From Neisseriaceae bacterium (lineage in GTDB: Bacteria; Pseudomonadota; Gammaproteobacteria; Burkholderiales; UBA11063), in contig CANFGS010000006.1 of NCBI GenBank assembly GCA_947446595.1, positions 1-64,000 on the forward strand: a stretch of DNA of 64,000 bases, written 5' to 3'. Position 1 is the stretch's first letter, and each line of letters opens with the position of its first letter. The position numbers and the translations under genes were made by a program. Under the pieces are notes generated by a model that was not told where the DNA came from, did not search any database, and worked only from the letters and a program-made list of their open reading frames with translations. Positions 1-13,608 of this stretch are shown here, piece by piece.

Positions 1-318
1 AAATAAACACAACTATATTATACCATGCCAATACCTAATCAAGCTACGGGGGTTACTATATCACAATAAAAAACCAAACACTACCCCATAAAAATGAGGT
101 AGTATATTTATAGGGTAGGCTTGGGGGATATTTAGGTAATTTAATATGCGTTTGTCGTGGCTTTATTTTGAGGCTTTTGATATATGTTTATCATGTTTTT
201 TGTGACTATTTCTACTAGAAATTAACGCTAAGTGATCCATATGTTTACCATAATTTATATCACGGATGCCTATGGTATATGATTGTCTAAAAGAGAATTT
301 ATCAGTCATATAATGCTT

Positions 319-840
319 TCATTTTAGATTTAAATGCGTTACTATTTCCTCAACTACCTGTATAGCTTTCATATTGCTAGTATTAACTTTAAAATCTGTT
401 ATTTGGTCGTAGAGCTCTTTACGTGATTGATATAGTTGTGATATTTTGCTACTAATATCGCCATCTTTTAATAAAGGACGCTTTCCTGCAGATTTTGACA
501 AGCGTTCAACCAAAATTTCAAGATCTGCGTACAATTGAACCACTACATTAGCACCTGAAGCAATCAAGCGCCGATTTTCTTTACTTAAAACACAGCCCCC
601 ACCAACAGACAAAACAAAAGTATTATTTATATCTAAGGTGCGCCTAAGTTCATTTGTTTCACGTTCCCGAAAACCGATTTCGCCCTCAATAGCAAATATT
701 GTAGAAATATCAACTCCGCAGTGTTGCTCTATATTTTTGTCTAGATCGATAAACTCTATCTGCAAACTCTCAGCCAAAGCTTTACCAATAGTAGTTTTTC
801 CAACTCCAGTAATTCCGATTAAAACTATATTTCTATTCAT
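319..840 (-). CDS. aroK: Shikimate kinase
   Basis: ORF with P-loop GITGVGKTTIGKALA, FIDLD, GGGCVL and KRPLL motifs typical of shikimate kinases. Confidence 0.9.
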   Translation of the reverse strand: MNRNIVLIGITGVGKTTIGKALAESLQIEFIDLDKNIEQHCGVDISTIFAIEGEIGFRERETNELRRTLDINNTFVLSVGGGCVLSKENRRLIASGANVVVQLYADLEILVERLSKSAGKRPLLKDGDISSKISQLYQSRKELYDQITDFKVNTSNMKAIQVVEEIVTHLNLK

Positions 841-864
841 TTTTTATATAACGCATACAATTAT

Positions 865-892
865 TAAAAAAGCCAAGCATTAAAGCTTGGCT
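865..892 (-). terminator. Rho-independent terminator of the small lipoprotein gene
   Basis: On the minus strand AGCCAAGC-TTTAAT-GCTTGGCT hairpin followed by a T-run (aaaaaa on + strand at 866-871). Confidence 0.8.
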
Positions 893-912
893 CTTCGTAA
901 AACTTTAAAAGC

Positions 913-1104
913 TTATTGTGCAGCTGAAGCTTCAGGAGCAGCGGCTTCTACAACAGGAGCACTAGCTTCCATAGCAACAGGAGCACTAGCTTCCATAGCA
1001 ACAGGAGCAGATGCTGTAGTTTCAGTAGAAGCAGCAGCCTTTTCGTTATTAGAACAAGCTACCAAAACAACTCCGGCAACTAATACAGCTAGTAATTTTT
1101 TCAT
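913..1104 (-). CDS. Small Ala-rich lipoprotein with internal APVAMEAS repeats
   Basis: Signal peptide MKKLLAVLVAGVVLVAC with lipobox; tandem 24-nt DNA repeat; overlapping + strand ORF 887-1120 is the shadow frame. Confidence 0.7.
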   Translation of the reverse strand: MKKLLAVLVAGVVLVACSNNEKAAASTETTASAPVAMEASAPVAMEASAPVVEAAAPEASAAQ

Positions 1105-1209
1105 AATTAACCCTTTTTAAAAATAAACTTATTGTAAATGCTTATATAAAGCGAAGCGAATGTCGTTATTATAACATATAAAATAAAAATGTTATAATTA
1201 TTTATTAGC

Positions 1210-1650
1210 CTATACTCTATGTTTTTTAATATATTCCACCGCTTTTAATTGCGCAATTGCAATTTCTAATGCAGCATGTGCTTTTGCAAGTTCACGCTTA
1301 TCATTATGCTCAGTATTTCTAAGCCTTGATTTTGCTATGTTTTTCTGTTCAATTACTTTAGCTTCATCAAGAGCTTCCGTTCTTTGCAAAATATCTGCTA
1401 AAATAGTTACATGGTTAGCCTTAACTTCCATAAAACCACCCGAAATAGCAAATACTAATTGAAACTGTTCATTTGGCAATTGTAAACGTAAAACCCCAGA
1501 CTTTAGCTTGCTAATCAAAGCAATATGATGCGGATAAACTCCGATTTCACCCTCGCTCGCTGGAGCGACCAAAAACTCAGCCTCTCCAGAGAAGATTTGT
1601 GCCTCAGAATCAACTATATCAACTTTCATTACATGGTTGGTATGCGTCAT
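1210..1650 (-). CDS. atpC: ATP synthase F1 epsilon subunit
   Basis: Position after atpD; typical epsilon N-terminus (MKVDIVDSEAQIFSGEAEFLVAPASEGEIGVYPHH). Confidence 0.95.
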   Translation of the reverse strand: MTHTNHVMKVDIVDSEAQIFSGEAEFLVAPASEGEIGVYPHHIALISKLKSGVLRLQLPNEQFQLVFAISGGFMEVKANHVTILADILQRTEALDEAKVIEQKNIAKSRLRNTEHNDKRELAKAHAALEIAIAQLKAVEYIKKHRV

Positions 1651-1666
1651 AACTATCTCCTAGGAA

Positions 1667-3070
<1,404 letters not shown>

Positions 3071-3078
3071 TTAATAAA

Positions 3079-3951
3079 TTAAACTGCTGCACTACCAGCT
3101 ACAATTTCTGCCAACTCTTTAGTAATCGCGGCTTGCCGAGATTTATTATATACAAGTTTTAGAGATTTTATCGCCTCTCCAGCATTATCAGTTGCTGCCT
3201 TCATCGCAATCATACGCGCAGCTTGTTCTGAGGCCATATTATCAGCCAAACATTGATAAACCACAGACTCCACATAACGCCTAATCAATTGATCAAGCAC
3301 CTCGACGGCTGACGGCTCATACTCATAATCCCAAGGAAGTTTATGCTCCTGTTTAAAAGCATTCTCATTCAATGGTAATAATTGTTCAATAATTGGTTGC
3401 TGCTTCATAGTATTTACAAAGCTTGAATAAACTATATGGATTGCATCTAGCTCACCTCTATGAAATTTATTCAAAAGTATCGCAACTGGTGCCAATATAT
3501 TTTCCATTTTAGGGGTATCACCCAACCCAACGGCAAAACCAGCGATATTAGCATTAATACGATTAGCTGCATTATATCCCTTTTGACCTAGCGCACATAC
3601 TTCAACAACTACATCTTCTGCATTAAAATTTTTGATATTTTCATAAAAAAGTTTAATCGCATTAGAATTAAGGCCTCCACATAATCCCTTATCTGATGTT
3701 ATCAGAATCACTCCTACATTCTTACGCGTATTTGGGTTACGTAAAAAAGGAGTAGCTTTCTTTGCGTATGCGTTTACACTAGCTAAATGAGCAATAACTC
3801 GCCTTATATTTTCAGCATAAGGACGAGCCTGCCTCATTCGCTCTTGAGTTTTCCTCATCTTTGAGGTTGATACCATCTGCATTGCCCGAGTAATTTTTTG
3901 CGTGTTTTGCACGCTTTTTATCTTACTCCTAATCTCTTTGGCTGCTGACAT
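3079..3951 (-). CDS. atpG: ATP synthase F1 gamma subunit
   Basis: EIRSKIKSVQNTQKITRAMQMVS N-terminus and RQAAITKELAEIVAGSAA C-terminus. Confidence 0.97.
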   Translation of the reverse strand: MSAAKEIRSKIKSVQNTQKITRAMQMVSTSKMRKTQERMRQARPYAENIRRVIAHLASVNAYAKKATPFLRNPNTRKNVGVILITSDKGLCGGLNSNAIKLFYENIKNFNAEDVVVEVCALGQKGYNAANRINANIAGFAVGLGDTPKMENILAPVAILLNKFHRGELDAIHIVYSSFVNTMKQQPIIEQLLPLNENAFKQEHKLPWDYEYEPSAVEVLDQLIRRYVESVVYQCLADNMASEQAARMIAMKAATDNAGEAIKSLKLVYNKSRQAAITKELAEIVAGSAAV

Positions 3952-3976
3952 TCCATACCCTTATATTATAAAACTA

Positions 3977-5521
3977 CTAGTTTACTAAGAAAATAGCCTT
4001 AAACTCTTTAAGAGCTTTTTTAATTACTTCTTCATTATCTGCTGATAATTCACCACTACTATTGATTGCATCAAGAACCTGTGGGAAGTTAGCCTTCACA
4101 TAAGCAGCAAAGCCAGACTCAAAAGCCAAAGCCTTAGGTACTGGAATATCGCCGTAGTAACCATTATTAGCAGCATATAATGTCAAAGACATCTCAGCTT
4201 TACTAAGTGGGCTATATTGTTTTTGTTTCATTAGTTCTGTTACTACTTGACCATGACTTAGTTGCTTACGCGTTACTTCATCCAAATCAGATGCAAACTG
4301 CGCAAAAGCTGCTAATTCACGATATTGTGCTAGAGCCAAACGAATACCACCACCAAGTTTTTTAATTACTTTAGTTTGTGCAGCACCACCGACACGAGAT
4401 ACTGATATCCCTGGGTTAATAGCTGGACGAATACCTGAATTAAATAGGTCAGTTTCTAAGAAAATTTGCCCATCAGTAATCGAAATCACATTGGTTGGCA
4501 CAAATGCAGATACGTCACCTGCTTGAGTTTCAATAATTGGTAATGCTGTTAATGAACCAGTTTTACCTTTAACTTCACCATTAGTTATACGTTCTACATA
4601 CTCTTCATTTACACGTGCAGCACGCTCAAGTAGACGAGAGTGAAGATAAAACACATCCCCAGGAAACGCTTCACGACCAGGAGGGCGACGTAGTAATAGG
4701 GAAATTTGACGATAAGCAACAGCTTGTTTTGATAAGTCATCATATACAATTAGAGCATCTTCACCACGATCACGGAAATATTCACCCATCGCACACCCAG
4801 AGTATGGAGCTATGAATTGTAATGCAGCAGCTTCTGCAGCTGAAGCAGCTACAACTATAGTATGAGCTAATGCACCATGCTCTTCAAGCTTACTAACCAC
4901 GTTAGCAATTGATGAAGCTTTTTGACCAATAGCTACATAAATACAAGCTACACCACTATCCTTTTGATTGATAATTGCATCAATAGCAACAGCAGTTTTA
5001 CCTGTTTGTCTGTCCCCAATGATTAACTCACGTTGACCACGACCAACCGGAACCATCGCATCAATAGCTTTAATACCAGTTTCTAAAGGTTGTGATACTG
5101 ATTTACGTGAAATAACCCCAGGTGCTACTTTTTCAATAGGAGAGCTATGTTTAGCATTAATTGGTCCCTTACCATCTATTGGACGACCAAGAGCATCAAC
5201 TACACGACCCATTAGTTCAGGACCTACAGGAACTTCTAAAATACGCCCGGTACATGAAACTTCATCACCTTCGGTAATGTGTTCATAGTCCCCAAGGATA
5301 ACCGCACCAACGCTATCGCGCTCTAAATTCATCGCCATACCATATACATTACCAGGAAATAGAATCATCTCACCCTGCATAACATCTGATAGCCCATAAA
5401 TACGTACAATCCCATCAGTAACAGAAACTACAACCCCTTTAGTACGGTAATCACTACCAGACTCAGCAGATTGAATTTTCGATTTTATAATATCACTAAT
5501 TTCGGAAGGATTTAAGTGCAT
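3977..5521 (-). CDS. atpA: ATP synthase F1 alpha subunit
   Basis: [54 protein letters not shown]. Confidence 0.98.
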   Translation of the reverse strand: MHLNPSEISDIIKSKIQSAESGSDYRTKGVVVSVTDGIVRIYGLSDVMQGEMILFPGNVYGMAMNLERDSVGAVILGDYEHITEGDEVSCTGRILEVPVGPELMGRVVDALGRPIDGKGPINAKHSSPIEKVAPGVISRKSVSQPLETGIKAIDAMVPVGRGQRELIIGDRQTGKTAVAIDAIINQKDSGVACIYVAIGQKASSIANVVSKLEEHGALAHTIVVAASAAEAAALQFIAPYSGCAMGEYFRDRGEDALIVYDDLSKQAVAYRQISLLLRRPPGREAFPGDVFYLHSRLLERAARVNEEYVERITNGEVKGKTGSLTALPIIETQAGDVSAFVPTNVISITDGQIFLETDLFNSGIRPAINPGISVSRVGGAAQTKVIKKLGGGIRLALAQYRELAAFAQFASDLDEVTRKQLSHGQVVTELMKQKQYSPLSKAEMSLTLYAANNGYYGDIPVPKALAFESGFAAYVKANFPQVLDAINSSGELSADNEEVIKKALKEFKAIFLVN

Positions 5522-5530
5522 GAATCACTC

Positions 5531-6058
5531 CTAACTTATAAGTTTAGTAGTCAGATTTAACAGACTACCTTTTATTGAATAATCAATGACACTATCATTG
5601 ATTAATATTTTTATACCGCCAATAAGATCCTGTTTAAGCTCTACACTAGCAGCAATCGTTTTACCAAATCTTTTGGACAATGACTGTTCTATTTTAACTC
5701 TATCAGCATCGCTAATTACATATGCCGATTGAATAACAGCCTTTGCCATATTGCGATCATCTTCTACTTTTTGCTCAAATAAAGTATAAATATCTGACAA
5801 AGATGACAATCTATCGTTGTCTTGAAGAGTCTCCAAGAAACGCTCCACTTGATTAGTTGGCTTATCCAAAAACCCCTGTAATATTTCCAAGATTTTATTC
5901 TTGTCAAACTCTGGGTTACTAATCAAGTTTGTAAATTGCTCACTTGAGGCAACTTCAGATAAAATATTAAGGTTATATAACCAACTATCAATAGTATTTT
6001 CTGACTTTGCTAGTTCAAATAGCGCATTTGCATATGGGTGTGCCAAATTATTAGACAT
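5531..6058 (-). CDS. atpH: ATP synthase F1 delta subunit
   Basis: Operon position and delta subunit features (HPYANALFELA..., DLIGGIKILINDSVIDYSIKGSL). Confidence 0.95.
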   Translation of the reverse strand: MSNNLAHPYANALFELAKSENTIDSWLYNLNILSEVASSEQFTNLISNPEFDKNKILEILQGFLDKPTNQVERFLETLQDNDRLSSLSDIYTLFEQKVEDDRNMAKAVIQSAYVISDADRVKIEQSLSKRFGKTIAASVELKQDLIGGIKILINDSVIDYSIKGSLLNLTTKLIS

Positions 6059-6064
6059 TATAAA

Positions 6065-6535
6065 TTACAGCTCCGCCATTATAGTTGCCAATATTTTTTG
6101 ATGTTTACTCTCATCAACTTCAGCTTTAAGAATTTGTTTAGCACCCTCAACGGCTAAAATAGCCACTTGAGAACGTAATTGCTCACGTGCTCTTACGAAC
6201 TCTTGCTCAATTTGTGATTTTGCATCATTCAAAATCTTCTCAGCCTCAACACGTGAACGATCTTTTGCTTCTTCAACAATCTGATCAGCACGCTTTTCAG
6301 CATTACCCATTATTTCTACTGCCCGAACCTGCACATGACGCAGTTCTTCAGCGACACGAAACTCAGCATCAAGCAACTCTTGCTTACCTTTTTCTGCCGC
6401 AGCCAACCCACTAGCTATTTTACTGGCTCTTTCTTCCAGCATATTATTTAGTGGCGGCCAAACAAACTTCATAGTAAACAGGACTAAAATTGCAAATGTT
6501 ATTGCCTGACCGAGTAACGTTGCATTAATATCCAT
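6065..6535 (-). CDS. atpF: ATP synthase F0 b subunit
   Basis: [31 protein letters not shown] helix plus long amphipathic helix. Confidence 0.96.
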   Translation of the reverse strand: MDINATLLGQAITFAILVLFTMKFVWPPLNNMLEERASKIASGLAAAEKGKQELLDAEFRVAEELRHVQVRAVEIMGNAEKRADQIVEEAKDRSRVEAEKILNDAKSQIEQEFVRAREQLRSQVAILAVEGAKQILKAEVDESKHQKILATIMAEL

Positions 6536-6574
6536 GTTATTCTCCTATAGCTTTTAGTTAAACATCGACATTAG

Positions 6575-6892
<318 letters not shown>

Positions 6893-6970
6893 TCACCGCG
6901 AATTATATAAGAACAAATCTACCTTAAGAACAATAAATTGCCCCAAAAATTGAAATTTTCTAAAATAATA

Positions 6971-7753
<783 letters not shown>

Positions 7754-7772
7754 TTATATACCTGTAAATAAA

Positions 7773-8147
7773 CTAATTATTTATTAGACTAACCCAGTAC
7801 CCAGCAATAGTAACTAAGTAGCCAATCAATAGCAGCAAGAAATTACATTGCCGATAAAAAATAATAACTAATGCAAATAAAATAAAATTTGCCAAAAACC
7901 TAAAAACCATAGCCTTTTGATGTCGCTTTAACACAACGCCTGGATATGCAACCACACCTTTTTTAAAGGCAAAAAAGGAATATACTAAGGTAGGTATAAA
8001 AACTAAAACCCCACCTAAAAATGCTGATAATATACTATTGAAATTCTTGCTAATAACAGCGACTAACAAAGTAAATATGAGTGTTAATACAACTTCCCAT
8101 AGAATAACTTTATGCCCTATAATTAGCTGCAAACTTTTGTAATTCAT
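7773..8147 (-). CDS. atpI: ATP synthase subunit I-like membrane protein
   Basis: First gene of the atp operon, ~124 aa, four predicted TM helices. Confidence 0.75.
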   Translation of the reverse strand: MNYKSLQLIIGHKVILWEVVLTLIFTLLVAVISKNFNSILSAFLGGVLVFIPTLVYSFFAFKKGVVAYPGVVLKRHQKAMVFRFLANFILFALVIIFYRQCNFLLLLIGYLVTIAGYWVSLINN

Positions 8148-8313
8148 ATGGGCGAGATTATACCATATGGTTGTACATTTTATGAGTATTTTATACTAAA
8201 AATTTTTAAATCAAACAACCTGGCATAATTTTTCAGTTTTTTAACTCACTATTTTTTGGTGCATATGCTAAAATAACTTGTATTAAAACTTATTATCACT
8301 AATTAAGGATCTT

Positions 8314-9645
8314 ATGTCAAAAAAATTATTTATCAAAACCTTTGGTTGTCAAATGAATGAATATGATTCAGACAAAATGGCTGATATACTAAATCAGTTT
8401 GAAGGTTACGAAAAAACCACCAACCCTGAAGAGGCTTCAGTCATTTTATTTAATACGTGTTCGGTTCGTGAGAAGGCTCAAGAAAAAGTATTTTCTGATT
8501 TAGGTAGAGTTCGCCATATAAAAGAACAAAATCCAGATGTAATTATTGGGGTTGGTGGTTGTGTAGCCTCTCAAGAAGGCAAAACAATAGTTAAACGTGC
8601 ACCTTATGTAGATATAGTATTTGGCCCTCAAACTCTTCATAGAATTCCTGAATTAATCAAAAGCAAACGCCAAACTGGTAAATCACAAGTTGATATCACT
8701 TTCCCAGAAATTGAGAAATTTGACAATATGCCAAAAGCTCGTGTAGAAGGTGTCGCTGCATATGTATCAATAATGGAAGGCTGTTCCAAATACTGTTCGT
8801 TTTGTGTAGTTCCTTATACTCGCGGTGAAGAAGTATCGCGCCCATTTGAGGATATTCTTAATGAAATAAATACTTTGACTACCCAAGGAGTTAAAGAAAT
8901 TCATCTTTTAGGACAAAATGTCAATGCCTACCGTGGGATAATGGCTGATGGTGAGATAGCTGATTTTGCACTATTACTTGAATTTGTAAACGCGATACCT
9001 GAAGTTTTACGTATTCGTTACACCACTTCGCACCCAAAAGAAATGACACAAAGAGTTATTGACTGTTATAGTACCTTACCAAAACTAGTTTCACACTTAC
9101 ATTTACCTGCACAAAGTGGGTCTGATCGTGTATTAGCAGCAATGAAACGTGGATATACAAGTCTTGAATACAAATCTATTATTCGTAAAATTAAAGCTCT
9201 GCGTCCAGGGATTTCGTTTTCGTCTGATTTTATTATTGGATTTCCAGGCGAGAGTGAAGCCGATTTCGAGAAGACGATGCAGCTAATAGAAGATGTTGGC
9301 TATGATACCAGCTTTAGCTTTGTGTACTCCAAACGCCCAGGAACTCCAGCAGCAGAACTACAAGATGATACACCCACAGCAACAAAGCTTGAGCGTTTAC
9401 AAAAACTTCAAAAGAAAATTGAGTCTCAAGCTAAACAAATTAGTCAACAAATGGTAGGCACAATCCAAAAAGTTTTAGTGGAGGGCAAATCAAAGCGGGA
9501 TCCTAATGAACTAAGTGGTAGAACTGAAAACTACAAAGTAGTAAATTTTTCTGGTAATGAACGTTTAATTGGACAGATAATTGACATTGAAATCGTTGAT
9601 TGTATGCCCAATAGTCTTCGTGGGAACATAGTAATCACCAATTAA
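8314..9645 (+). CDS. miaB: tRNA-2-methylthio-N6-dimethylallyladenosine synthase
   Basis: [30 protein letters not shown] radical SAM cluster, TRAM-like C-terminus. Confidence 0.96.
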   Translation: MSKKLFIKTFGCQMNEYDSDKMADILNQFEGYEKTTNPEEASVILFNTCSVREKAQEKVFSDLGRVRHIKEQNPDVIIGVGGCVASQEGKTIVKRAPYVDIVFGPQTLHRIPELIKSKRQTGKSQVDITFPEIEKFDNMPKARVEGVAAYVSIMEGCSKYCSFCVVPYTRGEEVSRPFEDILNEINTLTTQGVKEIHLLGQNVNAYRGIMADGEIADFALLLEFVNAIPEVLRIRYTTSHPKEMTQRVIDCYSTLPKLVSHLHLPAQSGSDRVLAAMKRGYTSLEYKSIIRKIKALRPGISFSSDFIIGFPGESEADFEKTMQLIEDVGYDTSFSFVYSKRPGTPAAELQDDTPTATKLERLQKLQKKIESQAKQISQQMVGTIQKVLVEGKSKRDPNELSGRTENYKVVNFSGNERLIGQIIDIEIVDCMPNSLRGNIVITN

Positions 9646-9660
9646 TGAGGAGCTAATATC

Positions 9661-10578
9661 ATGCAAAAAATTTCTTTTGATGTAGAGAACAGTAGTGCAT
9701 TAATAACTTTATGCGGTCCCATGGACGAGCATATTCGCCAAATAGCTAATCATTTTGACGTTACAATAAACCGCGTTGGAGAGAGTTTTACCGTACGTGG
9801 TGAAAACGCTGATTCTGCAATTGAGAGTCTAAAAGCATTCTTTGAATTATCAAAGCATGGTTCATTAAGTATCGAAGACGTTCAATTAGGGTTAGCATCT
9901 GGAAATAACCAAGGGGTTCGCGATAATTCAACAATTATCCACTCACGTCGTGGAGATGTTACTGGTCGTACTGCAAACCAAAATACTTATATTGAAGCAA
10001 TCTTTAATAATGATATTATCTTTGGAATTGGACCTGCTGGTACTGGTAAAACCTATCTTGCAGTTGCTTGTGCAACAGAGTTATTTGAAAAAGAACTCGT
10101 GCGCCGAATAGTATTAGTACGTCCAGCAGTAGAGGCAGGGGAAAAGCTTGGATTTCTACCCGGAGATTTAGCTCAAAAAGTTGATCCATATCTACGCCCA
10201 TTATACGATGCCTTATATGATTTATTAGGCTTTGATAAGGTTTCACGTTTATTTGAAAAAAACCTTATTGAAATAGCACCCTTAGCATTTATGCGTGGTA
10301 GAACTCTAAATAATGCAGTAGTTATTCTTGATGAAGCTCAAAACACCACTCCAGAACAGATGAAAATGTTTCTAACTCGGATAGGGTTTGGTTCTAAGGC
10401 AATAATAACAGGGGATATAACGCAAATTGATTTGGATCGCAGTCAAAAAAGCGGCCTTATAGCTGTTGAACACATTTTAAGAAACATCAGAGGAATTCAC
10501 TTCCATCATTTTACCAAGATGGATGTAGTGAGACACCCTTTAGTGCAAAAAATAGTTGAAGCTTATGAAGAGCAATAG
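9661..10578 (+). CDS. PhoH-like ATPase (YbeZ)
   Basis: GIGPAGTGKTYLAVACA, RPAVEAGEKLGFLPGDL, ILDEAQNTTPEQMKMFLTR; adjacent to miaB as in many proteobacteria. Confidence 0.92.
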   Translation: MQKISFDVENSSALITLCGPMDEHIRQIANHFDVTINRVGESFTVRGENADSAIESLKAFFELSKHGSLSIEDVQLGLASGNNQGVRDNSTIIHSRRGDVTGRTANQNTYIEAIFNNDIIFGIGPAGTGKTYLAVACATELFEKELVRRIVLVRPAVEAGEKLGFLPGDLAQKVDPYLRPLYDALYDLLGFDKVSRLFEKNLIEIAPLAFMRGRTLNNAVVILDEAQNTTPEQMKMFLTRIGFGSKAIITGDITQIDLDRSQKSGLIAVEHILRNIRGIHFHHFTKMDVVRHPLVQKIVEAYEEQ

Positions 10579-10582
10579 ATGA

Positions 10583-11107
10583 TTAATGGGGGTGTCCATC
10601 ATCCCCATCATTTACTTCAATGGTATTCTTCTTCTCCTCAAACTCTTGATTACTTACAATAGTTAACTGTACTTTGGCAGTACCACGTCTATGCATACCT
10701 AGAAGCTTTGCAGCAGAATTACTTAAATCAATCACCCGACCTCTTTTTGGCATTCGATCAGTTACTTCAACATAGATAATCCGATTCGAAGATAAATCTT
10801 TTACTTTTAATTTAGTACCAAGAGGTAATGTTGGATGAGCTGCAACATTAATATTATTTGAATTAAATATTTTACCATTGGCCATCTTTCCACCATCAAA
10901 GCCGTCTCTACCGCCATAATATGTCGCTATTCCATACATATAGTTTTGATGTTTCTTAGTAGTTTTCTTATGCTTTTTATGTGCTTTATGAGACTTATAA
11001 TTTTTATGTGCTACTTTGGGGAATGATGCTGATTTCTTTGTAGTATCCGTAGCACTTACCAAGTTTATAGTTAGAGTCAATAACAAAAATAGTACTATCT
11101 TTAACAT
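10583..11107 (-). CDS. RlpA-like double-psi beta-barrel protein with Lys/His-rich linker
   Basis: GIATYYGGRDGFDGGKMANGKIFN...AAHPTLPLGTKLKV...VEVTDRMP...RVIDLSNSAAKLLGM. Confidence 0.85.
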   Translation of the reverse strand: MLKIVLFLLLTLTINLVSATDTTKKSASFPKVAHKNYKSHKAHKKHKKTTKKHQNYMYGIATYYGGRDGFDGGKMANGKIFNSNNINVAAHPTLPLGTKLKVKDLSSNRIIYVEVTDRMPKRGRVIDLSNSAAKLLGMHRRGTAKVQLTIVSNQEFEEKKNTIEVNDGDDGHPH

Positions 11108-11578
11108 TTATACACCTCCAACAAAATCTAATTGCCGCCACGCTTCATAGACACAAAGAGACACTGAATTAGATAAATTAAGGCTACGCTGCGTTTTTTG
11201 CATTGGTATTCTTGCTACTAGATTTACATTTTCTAGAACTTCTTTAGGTAATCCACGTGTTTCAGAGCCAAACAATAGTACATCATCTGTATGATAATTC
11301 ACTTTATCATAATTAGTAGTTCCAACGGTTTCAATAGCAATTATACGTCTTGGTTTAATATAGCTACTAAAGCTCTCCCAATTATCATGTACTGTGATAT
11401 TGGCATACTCATGATAATCAAGCCCGGCACGGCGTAATTTTTTATCTTCAAGAGGGAACCCAAGAGGTTTGATTAGATGAAGTTCACATCCAGTATTAGC
11501 ACAAAGTCTGATTATATTACCAGTATTTTGAGGAATATCGGGTTCATGTAAGACTACAGATAGCGAATGTTTTAGCAT
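11108..11578 (-). CDS. trmL: tRNA (cytidine(34)-2'-O)-methyltransferase (SPOUT family)
   Basis: VLHEPDIPQNTGNIIRLCANTGCELHLIKPLGF, LLFGSETRGLP, SLNLSNSVSLCVYEA. Confidence 0.92.
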   Translation of the reverse strand: MLKHSLSVVLHEPDIPQNTGNIIRLCANTGCELHLIKPLGFPLEDKKLRRAGLDYHEYANITVHDNWESFSSYIKPRRIIAIETVGTTNYDKVNYHTDDVLLFGSETRGLPKEVLENVNLVARIPMQKTQRSLNLSNSVSLCVYEAWRQLDFVGGV

Positions 11579-11579
11579 A

Positions 11580-12500
11580 CTAGATATTTGTTATTAGATC
11601 TTCATAAGTTATGGCAAATACAAACCCATCGCCATTAGCAGTTGTAAGCCATGTAAAAGGAAGATTAGGATATATATATTCTAATTCTTCTTTATTATCT
11701 CCCATCTCTACCACCAAAACACCATTTGGATTTAGGTATTGACATGCATTTTGTAAGATTTTAATAACTAGATCTAGCCCGCCATCACCACCAAATAACG
11801 CATGTTCTGGTTCATGTAAATACTCAGGACTTAGCGTATCCATTCTTAGTTTATCTACATAGGGAGGGTTGGTTAAAATCAAATCAAATTTTTTGTTTTC
11901 TAGATTATTCCAAAGGTCTGACTGTAGTAGTGTTACTCTATCTGCCATATCATAGCGTTCAATATTAATAGCTGCCACATCTAGGGCATCATTATCAATA
12001 TCTACTGCAATTACTTCACTATCATAAAAATAATCTGCAGCAATAACTGCGATAGATCCATTACCAGTACATAGATCTAATACATCATGCACTAATTCAA
12101 CATGCTCTATAAATGGAGTGAGCCCATCATTTAATAAAATCTCGGGGATAAAAGAACGTGGAATAATAACACGCTCATCTACATAAAACGAATACCCTTG
12201 GATAATAGCCTCATTGGTCAAATATGAAGCAGGTATCGCATCAATAGCTCTTTTTTTAAACCTATCAAGGATAAGCGTCGCTTCGCTATCAAGAATAATA
12301 GCATCAAGATATGGCTCTAATACATCAAGTGGGAGATTAAGAGTTGCTAGGATTAAATAGACCACTTCATCATAGACATTGGTAGTACCATGCCCATAAA
12401 AAAGATTATGTTTATTAAATAGACTAATCCCGAAGCGCAAGAAATCGCGCACAGTTTTAAGTTTACTATGAGCTTCTATAAATAAATTATCTTCCTGCAT
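11580..12500 (-). CDS. prmB: 50S ribosomal protein L3 glutamine methyltransferase (HemK/PrmB family)
   Basis: VIIPRSFIPEIL, LDLCTGNGSIAV, ILTNPPYVD; PrmB-like N-terminus (YGHGTTNVYDEVVYLIL). Confidence 0.85.
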   Translation of the reverse strand: MQEDNLFIEAHSKLKTVRDFLRFGISLFNKHNLFYGHGTTNVYDEVVYLILATLNLPLDVLEPYLDAIILDSEATLILDRFKKRAIDAIPASYLTNEAIIQGYSFYVDERVIIPRSFIPEILLNDGLTPFIEHVELVHDVLDLCTGNGSIAVIAADYFYDSEVIAVDIDNDALDVAAINIERYDMADRVTLLQSDLWNNLENKKFDLILTNPPYVDKLRMDTLSPEYLHEPEHALFGGDGGLDLVIKILQNACQYLNPNGVLVVEMGDNKEELEYIYPNLPFTWLTTANGDGFVFAITYEDLITNI

Positions 12501-12547
12501 ATCGTAAACCCCTTCTATTTTTCATCAAATTAGTGCAAGAGCATAGA

Positions 12548-12644
12548 TCCTCGATTCACATTTAGGAAGCAGAATACGTATGTCGAGGATGACGTAAAAC
12601 ATCATCCCAGCACCTTTCTCGTCATCAAAGCAGCAGGCTGGGAT
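12548..12644. repeat. Intergenic element with two nested inverted-repeat pairs
   Basis: TCCTCGA (12548-12554)/TCGAGGA (12583-12589) and ATCCCAGC (12604-12611)/GCTGGGAT (12637-12644) between prmB and sucD. Confidence 0.5.
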
Positions 12645-12676
12645 CCATGCCCTAAATGCCTAAAGTGTAGACAACA

Positions 12677-13561
12677 CTATATCATCTTCTTTTTCTTAAG
12701 CAGATCATACATCGTACTTCCTAACTCCGCCGGTGATCTAGTATAAGCAATTCCAGCTTTTTCAAATGCTGCAAATTTCTCTTCAGCAGTTCCTTTACCA
12801 CCAGAAATAATAGCTCCCGCATGTCCCATGCGTTTACCTTTAGGCGCGGTAACTCCAGCGATATATCCTACAACTGGCTTAGTTACATTAGATTTCACAT
12901 ATTCTGCTGCTTCTTCTTCAGCACTTCCACCAATCTCACCGATCATAATAATTGCTTCAGTTTGTGGGTCATTTTGGAATAATTCAAGAGCATCAATATG
13001 AGATGTTCCAGGAATTGGATCGCCACCAATACCGATACAAGTAGATTGACCAAGACCAAGTTTAGTAGTTTGAGCAACTGCTTCATAAGTAAGAGTCCCT
13101 GAACGAGACACAATACCGATTTTACCTTTTAGATGAATATGTCCTGGCATAATACCAATCTTACATTCACCAGGCGTGATAATCCCTGGACAGTTTGGTC
13201 CAATTAGACGACTACCTGAGCTTTCAACATAACGTTTTACTTGAAGCATATCAAGAGTTGGCACACCTTCGGTAATACATACAATTAATTTTACCCCAGC
13301 ATCAACCGCTTCAACTATAGAGTCAAGCACAAAAGGAGCTGGAACATAGATTACTGATGCATCAGCATTAGTCTCATCAACAGCTTCTCTCATAGTATTA
13401 AATACTGGCAATTCAAGATGAACCGTGCCACCTTTACCAGGAGTAACTCCACCTACAACTTTTGTACCATAAGTTAATGCTTGTTCTGAATGAAACGTAC
13501 CATTTTTTCCGGTAAAACCTTGAACCAACACTCGTGTATCTTTATTTACTAAAACACTCAT
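12677..13561 (-). CDS. sucD: Succinyl-CoA synthetase alpha subunit
   Basis: [38 protein letters not shown], phospho-His region [17 protein letters not shown]. Confidence 0.97.
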   Translation of the reverse strand: MSVLVNKDTRVLVQGFTGKNGTFHSEQALTYGTKVVGGVTPGKGGTVHLELPVFNTMREAVDETNADASVIYVPAPFVLDSIVEAVDAGVKLIVCITEGVPTLDMLQVKRYVESSGSRLIGPNCPGIITPGECKIGIMPGHIHLKGKIGIVSRSGTLTYEAVAQTTKLGLGQSTCIGIGGDPIPGTSHIDALELFQNDPQTEAIIMIGEIGGSAEEEAAEYVKSNVTKPVVGYIAGVTAPKGKRMGHAGAIISGGKGTAEEKFAAFEKAGIAYTRSPAELGSTMYDLLKKKKMI

Positions 13562-13608
13562 TATTTTTTAGCTCCAATAACTATTTATAAAATTTTATAT
13601 AATCTAAA

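Noticed and set aside
1-318. Leading 318 nt as a gene or RNA
   Set aside because: AT-rich region with no convincing ORF or stable structure; not enough context at the window edge.
887-1120. + strand 77-aa ORF opposite the lipoprotein
   Set aside because: Shadow frame of the repeat-rich lipoprotein; the minus frame has a signal peptide and lipobox and a terminator.
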